From Oasisia sp. SBJ-2009 (lineage: Eukaryota > Annelida > Polychaeta > Sabellida > Siboglinidae): DNA of 64,000 nt. Under the pieces are notes generated by a model. It searched no databases, was not told the origin of the DNA, and worked only from the letters and a program-made list of their open reading frames with translations. Each line of letters starts with the position of its first letter. The first letter of the stretch is position 1. This document shows, in pieces, positions 1-11,056 of this stretch. Location of the stretch: contig OZ024857.1 of NCBI GenBank assembly GCA_964017155.1, positions 20,341,404-20,405,403 on the forward strand, given 5' to 3'. A program made the position numbers and the translations under genes.

Positions 1-1935
1 GGTATGTAGTGCCTCGATCATTGTTGTGAACTTCTCTGGGCAGCCATACTTCTTCAGTAGCTGCCATAGTCCGGTCCTCCCAACTGTATCGAACGCCTTA
101 CTGAAGTCGACAAATACCATGTACAGTGGTCGGTCCTGCTCAATGCACTTTTCTTGTAGTTGTCGGAGACAAAATATCATATCCACGGTGCTCCGGTTAC
201 CTCTGAAGCCACATTGTGTCTCCGGAACTACCTCTGGTGTTAGGTGGGTAGATAGTCTGTTGAGGAGGATCCTGGCGAAGATCTTGCCTGCTATGGAAAG
301 AAGAGAGATTCCTCTATAGTTCCCACAGTCTGTTCGATCACCTTTCTTGTAGATGGTTATAATGCTTGCATCCTTCCATGCTTGTGGTACAGAACCCATC
401 TCCCAGGCATTGGTGATTAGTTGGTGCAGTCTGCTGAACAGATTGTCTCCTCCATGCTTCCATACTTCTGCAGGAATTCCATCTCCTCCAGGTGCTTTGC
501 CATCTTTCAGGCTGGCGATTGCTCTAGCCATCTCATCCATAGTTGGAATCTCATCAAGGCTTGTCTTGGTAATGCGCTGCGGGATGTTGTCCAGAGCTTC
601 GTGATCTATGTCGCCAGGGACGTTGAGTAGCTTCTGGAAGTGTTCACTCCACCTTGCCACAACTCTCTTGCTGTCAGAGAAGGTTTCCATTCCGTCTGTT
701 GATTTTAGTTGAACAGGTCCCTTCTTTTTGGGTCCCCACACTTCCTTCAGTCCATTGTAGAAGCCCTTCATGTTGTTACTGTCGGCAGCTCTCTGCAGCT
801 CCACTGCTTTCCTTTCCCACCAGTCCGACTTCAGTGCACGGGTGTGTTTTTGTAGCAGTCTGCAGGCATCTTTGTATGCGGCAGTGGTGGATCTAGTGCT
901 CCTGGTTTGCAACACTCTCTGGTGGGCTTGATCTCTTCTGCTCATAAGAGTCTGTAGCTCCTGGTCGTTGGGGTCGAACCAGTCCTGGTGTTTTCTGTCT
1001 GGCTTGCCAAGATATGTCTTGGCTGTGTTGTACACAACCTGCTGCAGAGCTGCCCATTCCTCGTCTGGTGTTGAGTTTTCCTTCTCCTCCCAGTGGGCGA
1101 GAGCACTGTCCATCTCCTGCTCAAAACTCTCCCTATGGCTGATGGTACTTAGTTTTGCAGTGTTGAGCTTGGTCGGCTCATTTGTCCCTTGCCTGTTGTG
1201 CTTTTGTCGTATTCTGAAAGCCACTTTTGATCTCAGCATCTGGTGATCGGTCCAGCAGTTTGCTCCACGCATGGCTCGGGTGCTGTGGATGTCCATCTTA
1301 TCCCGGCACCTCGTGATGATGAAGTCGATCATATGCCAGTGTTTGGAACGAGGATGCATCCAGGTGGTCTTGCGTTCATCCTTCTGCTTGAACATGGTGT
1401 TCGTCACTATCAGTTCGAACTCAGAGCACAGAGCCAGTAGAAGTTCGCCATTGGAGTTGCATTTCCCAATCCCATGTTTGCCCATGACCAAGGGCCACTT
1501 GTCATTGTCTCTTCCTATCCTCGCATTGAAGTCTCCTATCAGCAGTAGCTTATCGGTATGAGGGATGCCCCTGAGCACACTTGTGAGCTGGTTGTAGAAG
1601 GCCTCCTTGTTTTCGTCTGGGTTTGTCATTGTCGGAGCATACACGTTGATAATTGTAGCAAAGTTGTCCTTGCTCAGAGGTAGTCACATCGTCATGATTC
1701 TGTCACTTACTGGCCGTGGCATTTCTGTCAGCTTTGTGATGATATCCTTTTTGATAGCAAAGCCCACTCCGGCCTCCCTTCTTTCTCCTTCGGGTTTGCC
1801 ACTCCAGAAGAAAGAGTATTCCAAGTCGTCGAGACTACCAGACTCTGAGAACCTTGTTTCACATAGGGCGGCGATGTCGATGTTATATTTGGCAAGTTCC
1901 ATTGCTACTAGTGCCGTACGTCTTTCTGGTCGGTT
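1..1935 (-). mobile_element. 5'-truncated APE-type non-LTR retrotransposon (LINE), endonuclease + start of reverse transcriptase
   Basis: On the minus strand the frame stays open from the NRPERR motif near 1935 to the window edge, apart from one TGA at 1684-1686 where an arginine codon would be expected (a CGA-to-TGA change would explain it). The APE-type endonuclease comes first: an ETRF motif with the catalytic Glu near 1850, VYAPT near 1640, GDFNA near 1525 and TDHQM near 1240. A linker follows, then the reverse transcriptase start with NYRGISLL near 310, QCGFRGNRST near 190 and motif A, VDFSKAFDTV, near 85-115. The catalytic YxDD lies beyond the window. These are the two activities of target-primed reverse transcription. 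The endonuclease N-terminus is missing: homology begins at 1935, exactly where the segmental duplication starts. Codons between 1936 and 1968 are a chance extension of the frame. The element resembles the RTE/Jockey-type LINEs often annotated as 'craniofacial development protein 2-like'; I cannot fix the clade. Confidence 0.9.
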
Positions 1936-1968
1936 AGATATTGTTACATTTGTATTGACGACCGCCAT

Positions 1969-2620
1969 CTTTAAAAATCGCGGACGCGAAAGCCGGAAAA
2001 TCCCAAAAATGGCTTATTTGAAATCCTTGTCCCATAAAACATAATTCAACATGCTAAAATTATTTCTCTAGATGAAACAGTTATTAACGTACGGCGAAAT
2101 AACATATGGCGGCCATTTTTAAAATGTTCGCTAAATCACTATGGGACGAAATATAAAAAATAGCAACAAGGGTTTTTAAGTTCTATATACTATTTAGATG
2201 ATTTTAAAACCTGTTGCCAAGATTATACCCAAAAATATGACAAGATTGAATTATTTGACATTTACCGACGGACTATTAGGTTATTGGGCCGAATTCACCA
2301 GGGACAACTGGGATGTCGTGCTTGGGGTCCGAATTTACCAAAGTTGTGAGCCGAAATTATTTGATCACCAATGAATGTGGGCCGAATTCACCGGGCCGAT
2401 TTCACCATGGGCCGAAATCACGTGTATCCGTTCCGACAAGTAACCACAGTCGTGTATGTCTGAACAAGAAACGTTGTTCCGTAGCACAACGCCAAAAAGG
2501 TGAATTTGACCAGCTGGAAAACAAGCGGTTGTATATGTGAATAGTTGTGTTATATTCGTGTGTTAAATGACGTGTTAGTGCTGCTTTAGCCTTTGCTTTA
2601 CGGCCAATACTGAATACACG
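1969..2620 (+). other. 5' flank of Ro60 pseudogene with degenerate GGCCGAAWTCACC repeats
   Basis: No gene is seen. Between about 2284 and 2422 a motif close to GGGCCGAATTCACC occurs several times in degenerate form, as it does at 7037-7182 in copy 2. Upstream, 1969-2160 holds an AT-rich segment with AAAATGGCGG/CGGCCATTTTTAAAATG motifs that belongs to a low-copy local repeat also seen near 5670-5880 and 6570-6900. Any promoter of the Ro60 copies should lie here, but I see no TATA box at a convincing distance. Confidence 0.5.
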
Positions 2621-3520
2621 ATGGCTGCCCAACAAGTAATTACCCACATCGGTGGTTATGTATACAAGGTAGACGACCTCAGCAGACTAACTCGTTTCTT
2701 GTGTCTCGGAGCTGAAGGTGGGACCTACTACGTCAGTGAACTGCAACTAAAGAGAGAAAACGCTCAATGCATTACTAGACTGATCGCAGCGGGACGCGGA
2801 AATGAAGTGGTACAAACACTCGTCGATTTCAGCGTTTCCGGTCGGACGGCCAAGCAGAACGGGCTCATGTTTGCCATGGCAATGTGTGCGAGGCAGACGG
2901 TTGACCCCGATACTCAGAGGATGTGCTACGAAAATCTGCACTTGGTCTGTCGGATCCCAACACATCTGTTCACTTTCATTGGCCACTGCGAGGCACTGAG
3001 CGAAGGCACTGGATGGGGTCGTGCACATCGCAGAGCCATTGCCAACTGGTATACACGCTTTGGGGAAACGCCTGGTTCCGCTAAACGCCTGGCACGCTAA
3101 ACGCCAGAAATGACAGTGACAGAGGTTGAGGCTGTCGTGAGAAGCGTGCCAATGGGTGGGACCGACTGTTCACTGCCTATGGTCTATGCGATGGAGCGCA
3201 ACAAGCTGTACGATGTATTCGTTGTCTACACTGACTGTGAAACGAGTGGGATCAAGTACACACCGGCAGATAAGCTCCGGGAGTATCGGCAACGTTCTGG
3301 CATCGCTGACGCCAAACTTATCGTCATCGGAATGACCAGCAACGGATTCAGCATCGCTGACCCAGACGATCCCAACATGTTGGATATGCCTGGGTTCGAC
3401 TCGAATGGCCCTCAGGTTATGAATGATTTCATCGGCGGTTCCATAACGGAGGGACGAGCTGTGCATCCATCGCGTGATGTCCCGAACGTCGGCGGAGATG
3501 ACCAGATGGAGACAAACTGA
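2621..3520 (+). pseudogene. Ro60 (TROVE2-like) pseudogene with internal deletion and in-frame stop
   Basis: The ATG at 2621 opens a frame almost identical to the first 158 codons of the intact copy at 7441: an N-terminus with THIGGYVYKVDDLSRLTRFLC and part of the TROVE domain. After Leu-Ala-Arg it stops at TAA, 3098-3100. The same frame resumes at once with TPEMT and runs to the TGA at 3518-3520, encoding the distal vWA domain (GGTDCSLP, VVYTD, ADPDDPNMLDM). Relative to copy 2, bases 7915-8703 (263 codons) are missing. The deletion removes the rest of TROVE, including the expected Y-RNA-contact residues, and the DVSGS metal-site motif. It is in frame; the stop comes from 9 filler bases at the junction. 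A 158-residue fragment or a downstream vWA fragment could still be translated, but neither would form the Ro60 ring. Confidence 0.95.
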
Positions 3521-4009
<489 letters not shown>

Positions 4010-4475
4010 CCCTGCATGCTTTTATTGTGTGGTCTTGACATTTGAATGTTTTCACGTGTTATGTGAAATTTTAAGACACAGGGAAGACTGACTAAATAAG
4101 ATTCTGAACATAGTTATTCTTGTTTTGTATACATGACAATCAGGGGCGTACCCAGGATTTTAAGATACGTTGGGTGATTTCTAAACAGTATCACTGTATA
4201 AGTAAATGTTGAACTTTTTCATAGTTTGGGCAACGAGAAACTCACCGGGTTTGCCCAGACAAGTGTACCGCTCATGCCTTACCCCTAGGATACCTGGGAT
4301 TTGAAATGCATTAGCTGTCATGTTTGATACGAGCACTGAGTAAGAGCATTGCTTCGATACAGGTCTTAGTTCTGTAGCCTGCATATTTCTTATATGTATA
4401 GTATATATTTATCATCCAAGAGAATAAGGTGGAGGTAGTTGATGAGTATGAATACCTGGACACTACACAGCGTTG

Positions 4476-4953
4476 CAGTGGGACCGCTGTAGCGCTTACA
4501 TTTTTCCGTCGTTATAAACGTTCCCGTAAACGTTTCTGCGCATGCAGATATGTAAAATCATCAATGTGCAGCGAAAAGACACAGCATTTATGGTATAAAC
4601 ACTGCGAGTTTTTCGTTAGGATGTATATAACCTCTCAGCAAAGTTATTTATTGCATAATTAACACTAAGTTTTGAGGCATATTTTGACAGCATGCGTAAA
4701 TCATTTGACAGTAGTGCGCCATAATCCGTGACAGTGATTGATAAAAAACGTAATACTTTATTGCAATGAACAACATTTTAAGAAACAACAGTAATCATCA
4801 CAGGAGAGTTAATGAACAGCTCGTGCCATTTATACCGAAAATGCTTTGTTGTTTCGCTGAACATTGATGATTTTACATTTATTGTGCATGTGCAGAAACG
4901 TCAATCAGAAAGTTGTTAACGACCGGAAATATGTAAGCGCGACACCGCCACTG
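4476..4953. mobile_element. Non-autonomous DNA transposon (MITE) with ~133-bp terminal inverted repeats, hAT-like ends
   Basis: The left arm (4476-4608) and the reverse complement of the right arm (4821-4953) align along their whole length; both contain CGCTTACAT, CGTTTCTGC, GTAAAATCATCAATGT, CAGCGAAA and GGTATAAA in the same order. The outer ends are CAGTGG and CCACTG, a form common in hAT elements. Flanking 8-mers (CAGCGTTG at 4468, TTGCATTG at 4954) agree at only five positions, so the target-site duplication is weak. There is no transposase. The equivalent site in copy 2 (about 9988-10004) keeps only CTGTGG...CCACTG, as if the interior was lost. Family assignment is inference. Confidence 0.8.
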
Positions 4954-6689
4954 TTGCATTGCGTATAAGAAACACTAGCAGTCTCTGTACTCTCAAAGAG
5001 TTCCATCAACATCCAGTTTCTGTATGTAAATTCGTGAGTGCCAATTGTTGCTTTCAAGTCAAATCTTCTTTTGAAGATCGTGTTATAACTAGCATCCTGT
5101 GAAAAAGTAGTGATGTTGCCTTCAGAATCTCAGTTTCTGAGCCATCTTTCTATTCCATCTACTTTGCAGTTACACTCTACGACAGCAAGATTTCCTTTGT
5201 CCTTTGTCATCTTAGTGCTTATCATATGATTGTCAAATGAAACAGATTCATACAAGTTTCCAGAAGACAGGTGAAAGTTTGTAGAAGACAGTTTTCATGC
5301 ATAACAGCCAACATGCGCTTCACAATGCCATGCAATTGCAGTGGATGTTGGATCGGGTGGGGTGGGGGTGGATGAACATATTGGGAGTTTTCAATATGCA
5401 ATGGCACAATTTTGAAATCAATAAACCAATGTTTGAATTGGCCAACTCTGTCCGTTTTACAGAATATCTGAGAGCCCTCTTTAAATCGTATCCTCCAAAC
5501 ATCTATATTTCTACATCAGCTTCAAGGTTCGACGATACGTAGATCTTTTAGAATGACTGATAAGTCAAAAGTAATACAACACATAATTACTTCAATTTTT
5601 TTTGACATCGACTTTTGGTCTCTAAGCCACGTAGTTCGTAAGCTATAGATATAATAATTTTATAGATAGGCACCATCTTAAAAAATGGCGGATATTACAA
5701 AATGGCGGATATTTGAAAGTCAATAAATGTTAAAAGTAATACAATTTAAATAATCATAATATAAGAACCTTACATCTTGCCATAAATGATTTTGCTCTAG
5801 ATGAGATAGTTCTTAAGATATGGGTAAATGACTGAGCCGGAAGCCATCTTAAAGTTGCATTCTGACTTCCGCCATGTTTAAAATACAATTTCCCAGTAAA
5901 CCAGCATTCCCCATACACTATGTATTGTTTTCCTCAACTACCTATCAACTTATTTTCACATAATATGCCATTTTAAGATAAAAAGCAGCAAAAGACGACA
6001 AATTATTCCGGTGAGCCTCACCAGTTAGAATTCTCTGATTGGTTTAGACCTCGATGAAGGGAATTCCAGTGAAAAGCGCTGTCAGGAAACCACACTAGGG
6101 CCACACTAAAAGGCGGATCACAATTGGCAGACCGCACGGAAACGACATACCACATTCACAAAGATGCCACCGCTCGATACGCTCCATATTTACGGCATGT
6201 CCAGTTGCCCACATACAAACTATCGCTGGCTACGCGCCTGTACGGTCAATGGCTAATTGAGGATGAATTAAATAACTAGGGTATTGTTACCTAGTGGCGC
6301 CTCTAGCGACTAACGTGGATATGTAGAACCGCCTTTTAGTTTGCCCCATCGTTTACTTACGTTGACCGGAGAGTTCCGATGGTAAAAATAGATCGACTTT
6401 TGGGAAACTCCAGAGCCGTTGTTTGTTGCAAACTTATATTTGATCAAATAACGCATAACACCACAAAGTGAGACATGTGATAGGAAGTATACTAATAAGC
6501 AAATATCGGTCATGGTGTACATTGACTTTTCTAAAATGCATTAAAAAGGGGAAATTATGTCAGAATGCAACTTTAAAACATGGCGCATATATGAATATTA
6601 ATGAAGGTAAAATGTACATTGGTGCATATCGCTATCCACCAAGCTATCCAATGTCATCAACGTTACTGCTCAATATGATGTAGTTTTTG
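4954..6689. other. Intergenic spacer between the two duplicated blocks
   Basis: No convincing gene. Homology to copy 2 fades by about 4990. AT-rich DNA follows, with a local repeat family carrying AAAATGGCGGATAT and CATCTTAAA motifs (about 5670-5890, again 6560-6700) that also occurs inside the duplicated blocks. An AATAAA at 5420-5425 is the first one downstream of the pseudogene. Short open frames here lack recognisable domains and coding character. Confidence 0.5.
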
Positions 6690-9600
6690 AGATATTGTTA
6701 CCTTTTTATTGATGACCGTCATCTTTAAAAATGGCGGACGCGAAAGCCGAAAAATTCCAAAAATGGTTTATTTGAAATCATTCTCCCATAAAACATAATT
6801 CCACATGCTACAATTATTGATCTAGATTAAGCAGTTATTAACGTACGGCAAAATAAAATCTGGCGGCCATTTTTAAAATGGCCGCTAAATCGATCACTAT
6901 GGGACGAAATAAAAAAATGGCAACAAGGTTTTTAAAGTTCTATATACTATTTAGATGATTTTAAAACCTGTTGCCAAGATTATCCCCAAAAATATGACAA
7001 GATTGAATTATTTGACATTTACCGACGGACTATTAGGTTATTGGGCCGAATTCAACAAGGACAACTGGGACGTCAGTGCTTGGGGTCCGAATTGACCAAA
7101 GTTGTGAGCCGATAATTTTTGATCATCCAATGAATGTGGGCCGAATTCACCGGGCCGATTTCACCATGGGCCGAAATCACCTGTATCCGGTCCAAAACAA
7201 GTAACCACAACTGTGGGGAGCAGCGGGGACTAGCCGCACCGACCAGCCGTGTATTTCTGAACAAGAAACGTCGGCGTTAAATGTTACAGACTGTGTTCCG
7301 TAGCACAACGCCAAAAGGTGAACTTGACCAGCTTGAAAACAAGCGGTTGCATTTGTGAATAGTGGTGTCGTATTCGTGTGTTAAATGACGTGTTAGTGCT
7401 GCTTTACGCCACAGCCAGTACTGAATACACGATCGTGACGATGGCTGCCCAGAAAGTGATTACCCACATCGGTGGTTATGTTTACAAGGTAGATGACCTC
7501 AGCAGACTAACTCGTTTCTTGTGTCTCGGAGCTGAAGGTGGCACCTACTACGTCACTGAACAGGAACTAAAGAGAGAAAATGTGCAATGCATCACTAGAC
7601 TGATCGAAGCGGGACGCGGAAATGAAGTGGTACAAACACTCGTCGATTTCAGCGTTTCCGGTCGGACGGCCAAACAGAACGGACTCATGTTTGCCATGGC
7701 TATGTGTGCGAGGCAGTCGGTTGACCCCGATACTCAGAGGATGTGCTACGAAAATCTGCACTTGGTGTGTCGGATCCCAACACATCTGTTCACTTTCATT
7801 GGCTACTGCGAGGCACTGAGCGAAGGCACTGGATGGGGTCGTGCACATCGCAGAGCCATTGCCAACTGGTATACACACTTTGGGGAGACGCCTGGTTCCG
7901 CTAAACGCCTGGCAATGCTCGTGACAAAGTATAAGAACCGCAACGGATGGAGCCACTTGGATGCCTTGCGTTTGGCCCACCCGAAACCAGCCAAAGGCAA
8001 CGGTTTGGCTGCTATCTTCAAGTACATCGTGAAGGGATTCGATGAAGCCACCGGGCTCTTACAGGAAACCAATGCAGACCTGCTGGCATACTTTCGAGCC
8101 GTCGAAGATTTGAAGGCACAGAGGGACCCACAGAACGTGGATGTAACCGGACTGGCAGAAATCATAAGGCAACATCGCCTGGTGAGAGAGCACGTGAACA
8201 CAGAATTGCTCCAGTTTCCCGAAATCTGGGAGGCTTTGCTCGAAGAAATGCCTATGACAGCCATGATACGCAACCTGGGCAAGATGACGGCCATCGGGAT
8301 GTTGACTGCTGGCAGCAAATACGAGGAGATGATCGTCGAGAAATTCAAAAATGTGGAAGTCCTGAAGAAAGCCAGAATCCACCCATTCAATGTGCTGGTC
8401 GCGCTGAGCACATACGGCAAGGGGAAGGGAGACCTAGGAAGTCTCACGTGGAATCCCAACGTGGCCATCCTGGAGGCCCTCGATGATACCTTCTACGCAA
8501 CCTTCAAGTTTGTGGAGCCTACAAACAAGAGGTACTTGCTGGCTCTCGATGTGAGTGGCTCGATGTGGTGGGGTGCGGTGAATGGCAGTCGTAGCGTCCA
8601 ACCGGGCTACGCTGCGGCCGCACTTTCCCTCGTCACAGCCGCAACGGAGGAACATTGCGATTTCATCGGCTTTTCAGGAGAGTTGGTGCCACTCGCGATA
8701 AACCCAGAAATGACAGTGACAGAGGTCGAGGCCGTTGTGAGAAACGTGCCAATGGGTGGGACTGACTGTTCACTGCCTATGGTCTACGCGATGGAGCACA
8801 AAAAGCAGTACGATGTATTCGTTGTCTACACGGACTGTGAAACGACTGGGATCAAATACACCCCGGCAGATAAGCTACGGGAGTATCGGCAACGTTCTGG
8901 CATCGCTGACGCCAAACTCATCGTCATCGGAATGACCAGCAACGGATTCAGCATCGCTGACCCAGACGATCCCAACATGTTGGACATGCCTGGGTTCGAC
9001 TCGAATGGCCCTCAGGTCATGAAGGATTTCATCGGCGGTTCCATAACGGAGGGACGTGCTGTGCATCCATCGCGTGATGCCGCGAACGTCGGCGGAGATG
9101 ACCAGATGGAGACAAACTGACCAGTCGGTTTTAGTCAGAAGACTCGCGATGAGGAGGAACAGATGCTGTGACTGACTGATGTGAAGAGACTGTTGGTATG
9201 ACATCATATTCGGTGTAAAGACAATGTATCGCTACTTTTTTTCATGACTCGGTGAACAGTGCTTAACACCTACATGTGTGTAATAACTGTAATTAATATC
9301 ACATCGTGCTGACTGCAGACCGATGGGTTTGTTAACCATATGCCTTTTCGGAGCGACCAAGAAAGACATGTGTGAATTTACGATGCAAAAAGCAAATGGC
9401 TTTGAATTAATCGACTTCATTATACAGAAAATCAAACTGATTTGGCAGCAGTGTATTGTAATGTGTACGAAAGCTTATATTTTATTAACACCGTTTTGTA
9501 TATATATAACCCTACGAGCTTTTATTGTGTGGTGTTGAAATTTGAATATTTACATGTGTTATGTGAAATTTGATGATACAATAGTACAAAACATAGGGAG

Positions 9601-10035
9601 GAATGACTAAGTAAGATTCTGAACATAGTTATTACTTGTTTTGTATACATGACAATCAAGGGTGTACCCAGGATTTGAAGAATTTCTAAACAGTATCACT
9701 GTATAAGTAAATGTTGAACTTTTTCATAGTTTTGGCAACGAGAAACTCACTGGGTTTGCCCTGACAGGTGTAACGCTCATGCCTTACCCCTGTGATACCT
9801 GGGATTTGAAATATGTGAGATGTCATATTTGATATGAGCACCATTTAATAGCATTGCTTCGATACAGGTCTGAATTGTATAGGCTTTAGCCTGCATATTT
9901 CTTGCATGTATAGTATATATATATATATCATCCAAGAGAATAAGGTGGAGGTAGTTGATGAGTGAATTCCTGGACACTACACAGCGTTGCTGTGGGATTG
10001 CCACTGTTGCATTGCATATAAGAAATGCCAGCAGC
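6690..10035 (+). repeat. Segmental duplication, copy 2 (carries the intact Ro60 gene)
   Basis: Second copy of the block at 1936-4990, same orientation. It retains the full coding sequence and has a short TA run. Relative to copy 1 it has extra sequence at about 7207-7250 in the 5' flank and a 9-bp difference just before the start codon (ATCGTGACG). Similarity ends at about 10035 in the 3' flank. Confidence 0.9.
7441..9120 (+). CDS. RO60: 60 kDa SS-A/Ro ribonucleoprotein (Ro60), intact intronless copy
   Basis: A 559-residue protein close in length to vertebrate Ro60 (about 540). Ro60 binds Y RNAs and misfolded noncoding RNAs such as defective 5S rRNA precursors, in nucleus and cytoplasm, as part of RNA quality control. 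The TROVE domain (about residues 15-360) forms the HEAT-repeat ring; RIPTHLF and the block K163-Y-K-N-R167...H180 (NGWSH...LRLAH) match the positions known to contact Y RNA. The vWA domain (about 363-540) has a complete MIDAS: D370-V-S372-G-S374, T441 in GGTDCSLP and D465 in VVYTD. The glycine/asparagine-containing tail ends in METN and extends past the usual C-terminus. I chose the ATG at 7441 (A at -3, G at +4) over 7378 because it aligns with copy 1 and has the better Kozak context. There are no introns in the coding region. It is the best candidate for the functional gene of the three. Confidence 0.95.
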   Translation: MAAQKVITHIGGYVYKVDDLSRLTRFLCLGAEGGTYYVTEQELKRENVQCITRLIEAGRGNEVVQTLVDFSVSGRTAKQNGLMFAMAMCARQSVDPDTQRMCYENLHLVCRIPTHLFTFIGYCEALSEGTGWGRAHRRAIANWYTHFGETPGSAKRLAMLVTKYKNRNGWSHLDALRLAHPKPAKGNGLAAIFKYIVKGFDEATGLLQETNADLLAYFRAVEDLKAQRDPQNVDVTGLAEIIRQHRLVREHVNTELLQFPEIWEALLEEMPMTAMIRNLGKMTAIGMLTAGSKYEEMIVEKFKNVEVLKKARIHPFNVLVALSTYGKGKGDLGSLTWNPNVAILEALDDTFYATFKFVEPTNKRYLLALDVSGSMWWGAVNGSRSVQPGYAAAALSLVTAATEEHCDFIGFSGELVPLAINPEMTVTEVEAVVRNVPMGGTDCSLPMVYAMEHKKQYDVFVVYTDCETTGIKYTPADKLREYRQRSGIADAKLIVIGMTSNGFSIADPDDPNMLDMPGFDSNGPQVMKDFIGGSITEGRAVHPSRDAANVGGDDQMETN

Positions 10036-10825
10036 TGTAATGTCTGAGAGAGTTTCGTTCATTTAACGTTGATAATTGATATTGTCCATGTTTTATAAGT
10101 GATTTATCCAGAGTGTGTGACCTTTTGTTATATCTGTGATGCGGCACACACCATTTTAATATTAGATTAGGCAGTAAGGCATTTTTTAATCGTGATTATG
10201 ATTTAGAGATTGTGTATGTATCATCTGCTTATTAATATAAGTGAATGTTGCATATAAATTTTCCTGTGAAATAATTGTATTGTAGTGCATTTCACATAAC
10301 GTCACAAGTTACCCATAGTTGTATGAAATGATGTCTGGATGGATAACTTAGAAGAAAAGTGTGTTATGGGCGTTATGTTATAGTGATAGTCATACATAAA
10401 TAATGAGTCTTGCTGTATTGTTGCACCATGCTTGTACACCAAATAAAAATATAATATATTAAAAGCATTATGCGGCAAAACATGTTTCATCCTATTGATT
10501 GCAAACAATTGCTCTAGATATTAATTTTATTTTTAGAACTTATTATATTGATGTTTTTCCATGTTTAGTGTTTTTTAATATGCATTTACAAAAAAATTAC
10601 CGAATCTTCTTTGTTATCATTTCCAATATGATTAATTTCATTATATATTTTGATACTGTTATTTACCTAATATTTGTTTTGCAATTGGCTAATATGCAAT
10701 ACTGTAGTAGTAGTCCGGTAGTCTGAGAACTACAAAATGTTTGAATATTTTTCCAAATTTATGCTTGTCATGTTATTTTGCTTAAATCTGAGCCACTTCC
10801 TATTTTTGAGTAATTTCTTCCCCTG
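9121..10825 (+). other. 3' flank / probable 3' UTR of the intact Ro60 gene and AT-rich spacer
   Basis: Non-coding. The first part (to about 10035) is shared with copy 1. The first AATAAA after the stop codon is at 10442-10447, which would give a 3' UTR of roughly 1.3 kb. From 10470 to 10800 the DNA is AT-rich with no recognisable gene. Confidence 0.5.
10442..10447 (+). terminator. Candidate polyadenylation signal (AATAAA) for the intact Ro60 gene
   Basis: First canonical AATAAA downstream of the stop at 9120, in an AT-rich context. Assignment is by position only; transcript ends would be needed to confirm it. Confidence 0.35.
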
Positions 10826-11056
10826 ATACTTGGGTGTCTACTCCTTCTTTTATATGTAAATGACATGTCTGTTGCAGTTAAATGTAAGCTAAGCAGAAGA
10901 TTTTAGACTTGCTTGCCTCCGGAACAGACTTAGTAGAAATTGTGGCTACGTTAAGTTTCTGTTTATTTTGGAACAAAGAGAAAATTATGCAAATATAACA
11001 CTCAATATCAGTGAATTAAAGTCAACCGTCACCTATTTAGGTATGACTTTAGATGT
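10826..11056 (+). mobile_element. Decayed LINE reverse-transcriptase fragment abutting the satellite
   Basis: Plus-strand translation with frameshifts gives the LINE reverse-transcriptase order around the active site: ILGCLLLLLYVNDMSVAVKCKL (motif B region and beyond) from 10826, then a damaged YxDD region, LLASGTDLVEIVATLS, FGTKRKLCKYN, and STVTYLGMTLDV just before 11056. The catalytic YADD is not intact and there are at least two frameshifts. The homology runs right up to the first satellite unit at 11051-11056. This is a different LINE family from the one at 1-1935. I see no LINE sequence on the far side of the array. Confidence 0.8.

Noticed and set aside
1936..1968. ATG at 1968 as the true start of the LINE protein
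   Set aside because: 1936-1968 belongs to the duplicated block, not the LINE. The frame is open across the junction by chance and the endonuclease N-terminus is missing.
4144..4300. CAGGGGCGTACCCAGGATTTT as the end of a second DNA transposon in the Ro60 3' flank
   Set aside because: The sequence looks like known transposon ends, but I found no matching inverted end nearby, and copy 2 has a diverged version with no clear boundary.
7378..7440. Upstream ATG at 7378 as the Ro60 start (580 residues)
   Set aside because: Poor Kozak context (T at -3); the leader is absent from the protein family and not aligned with copy 1. The ATG at 7441 is preferred.
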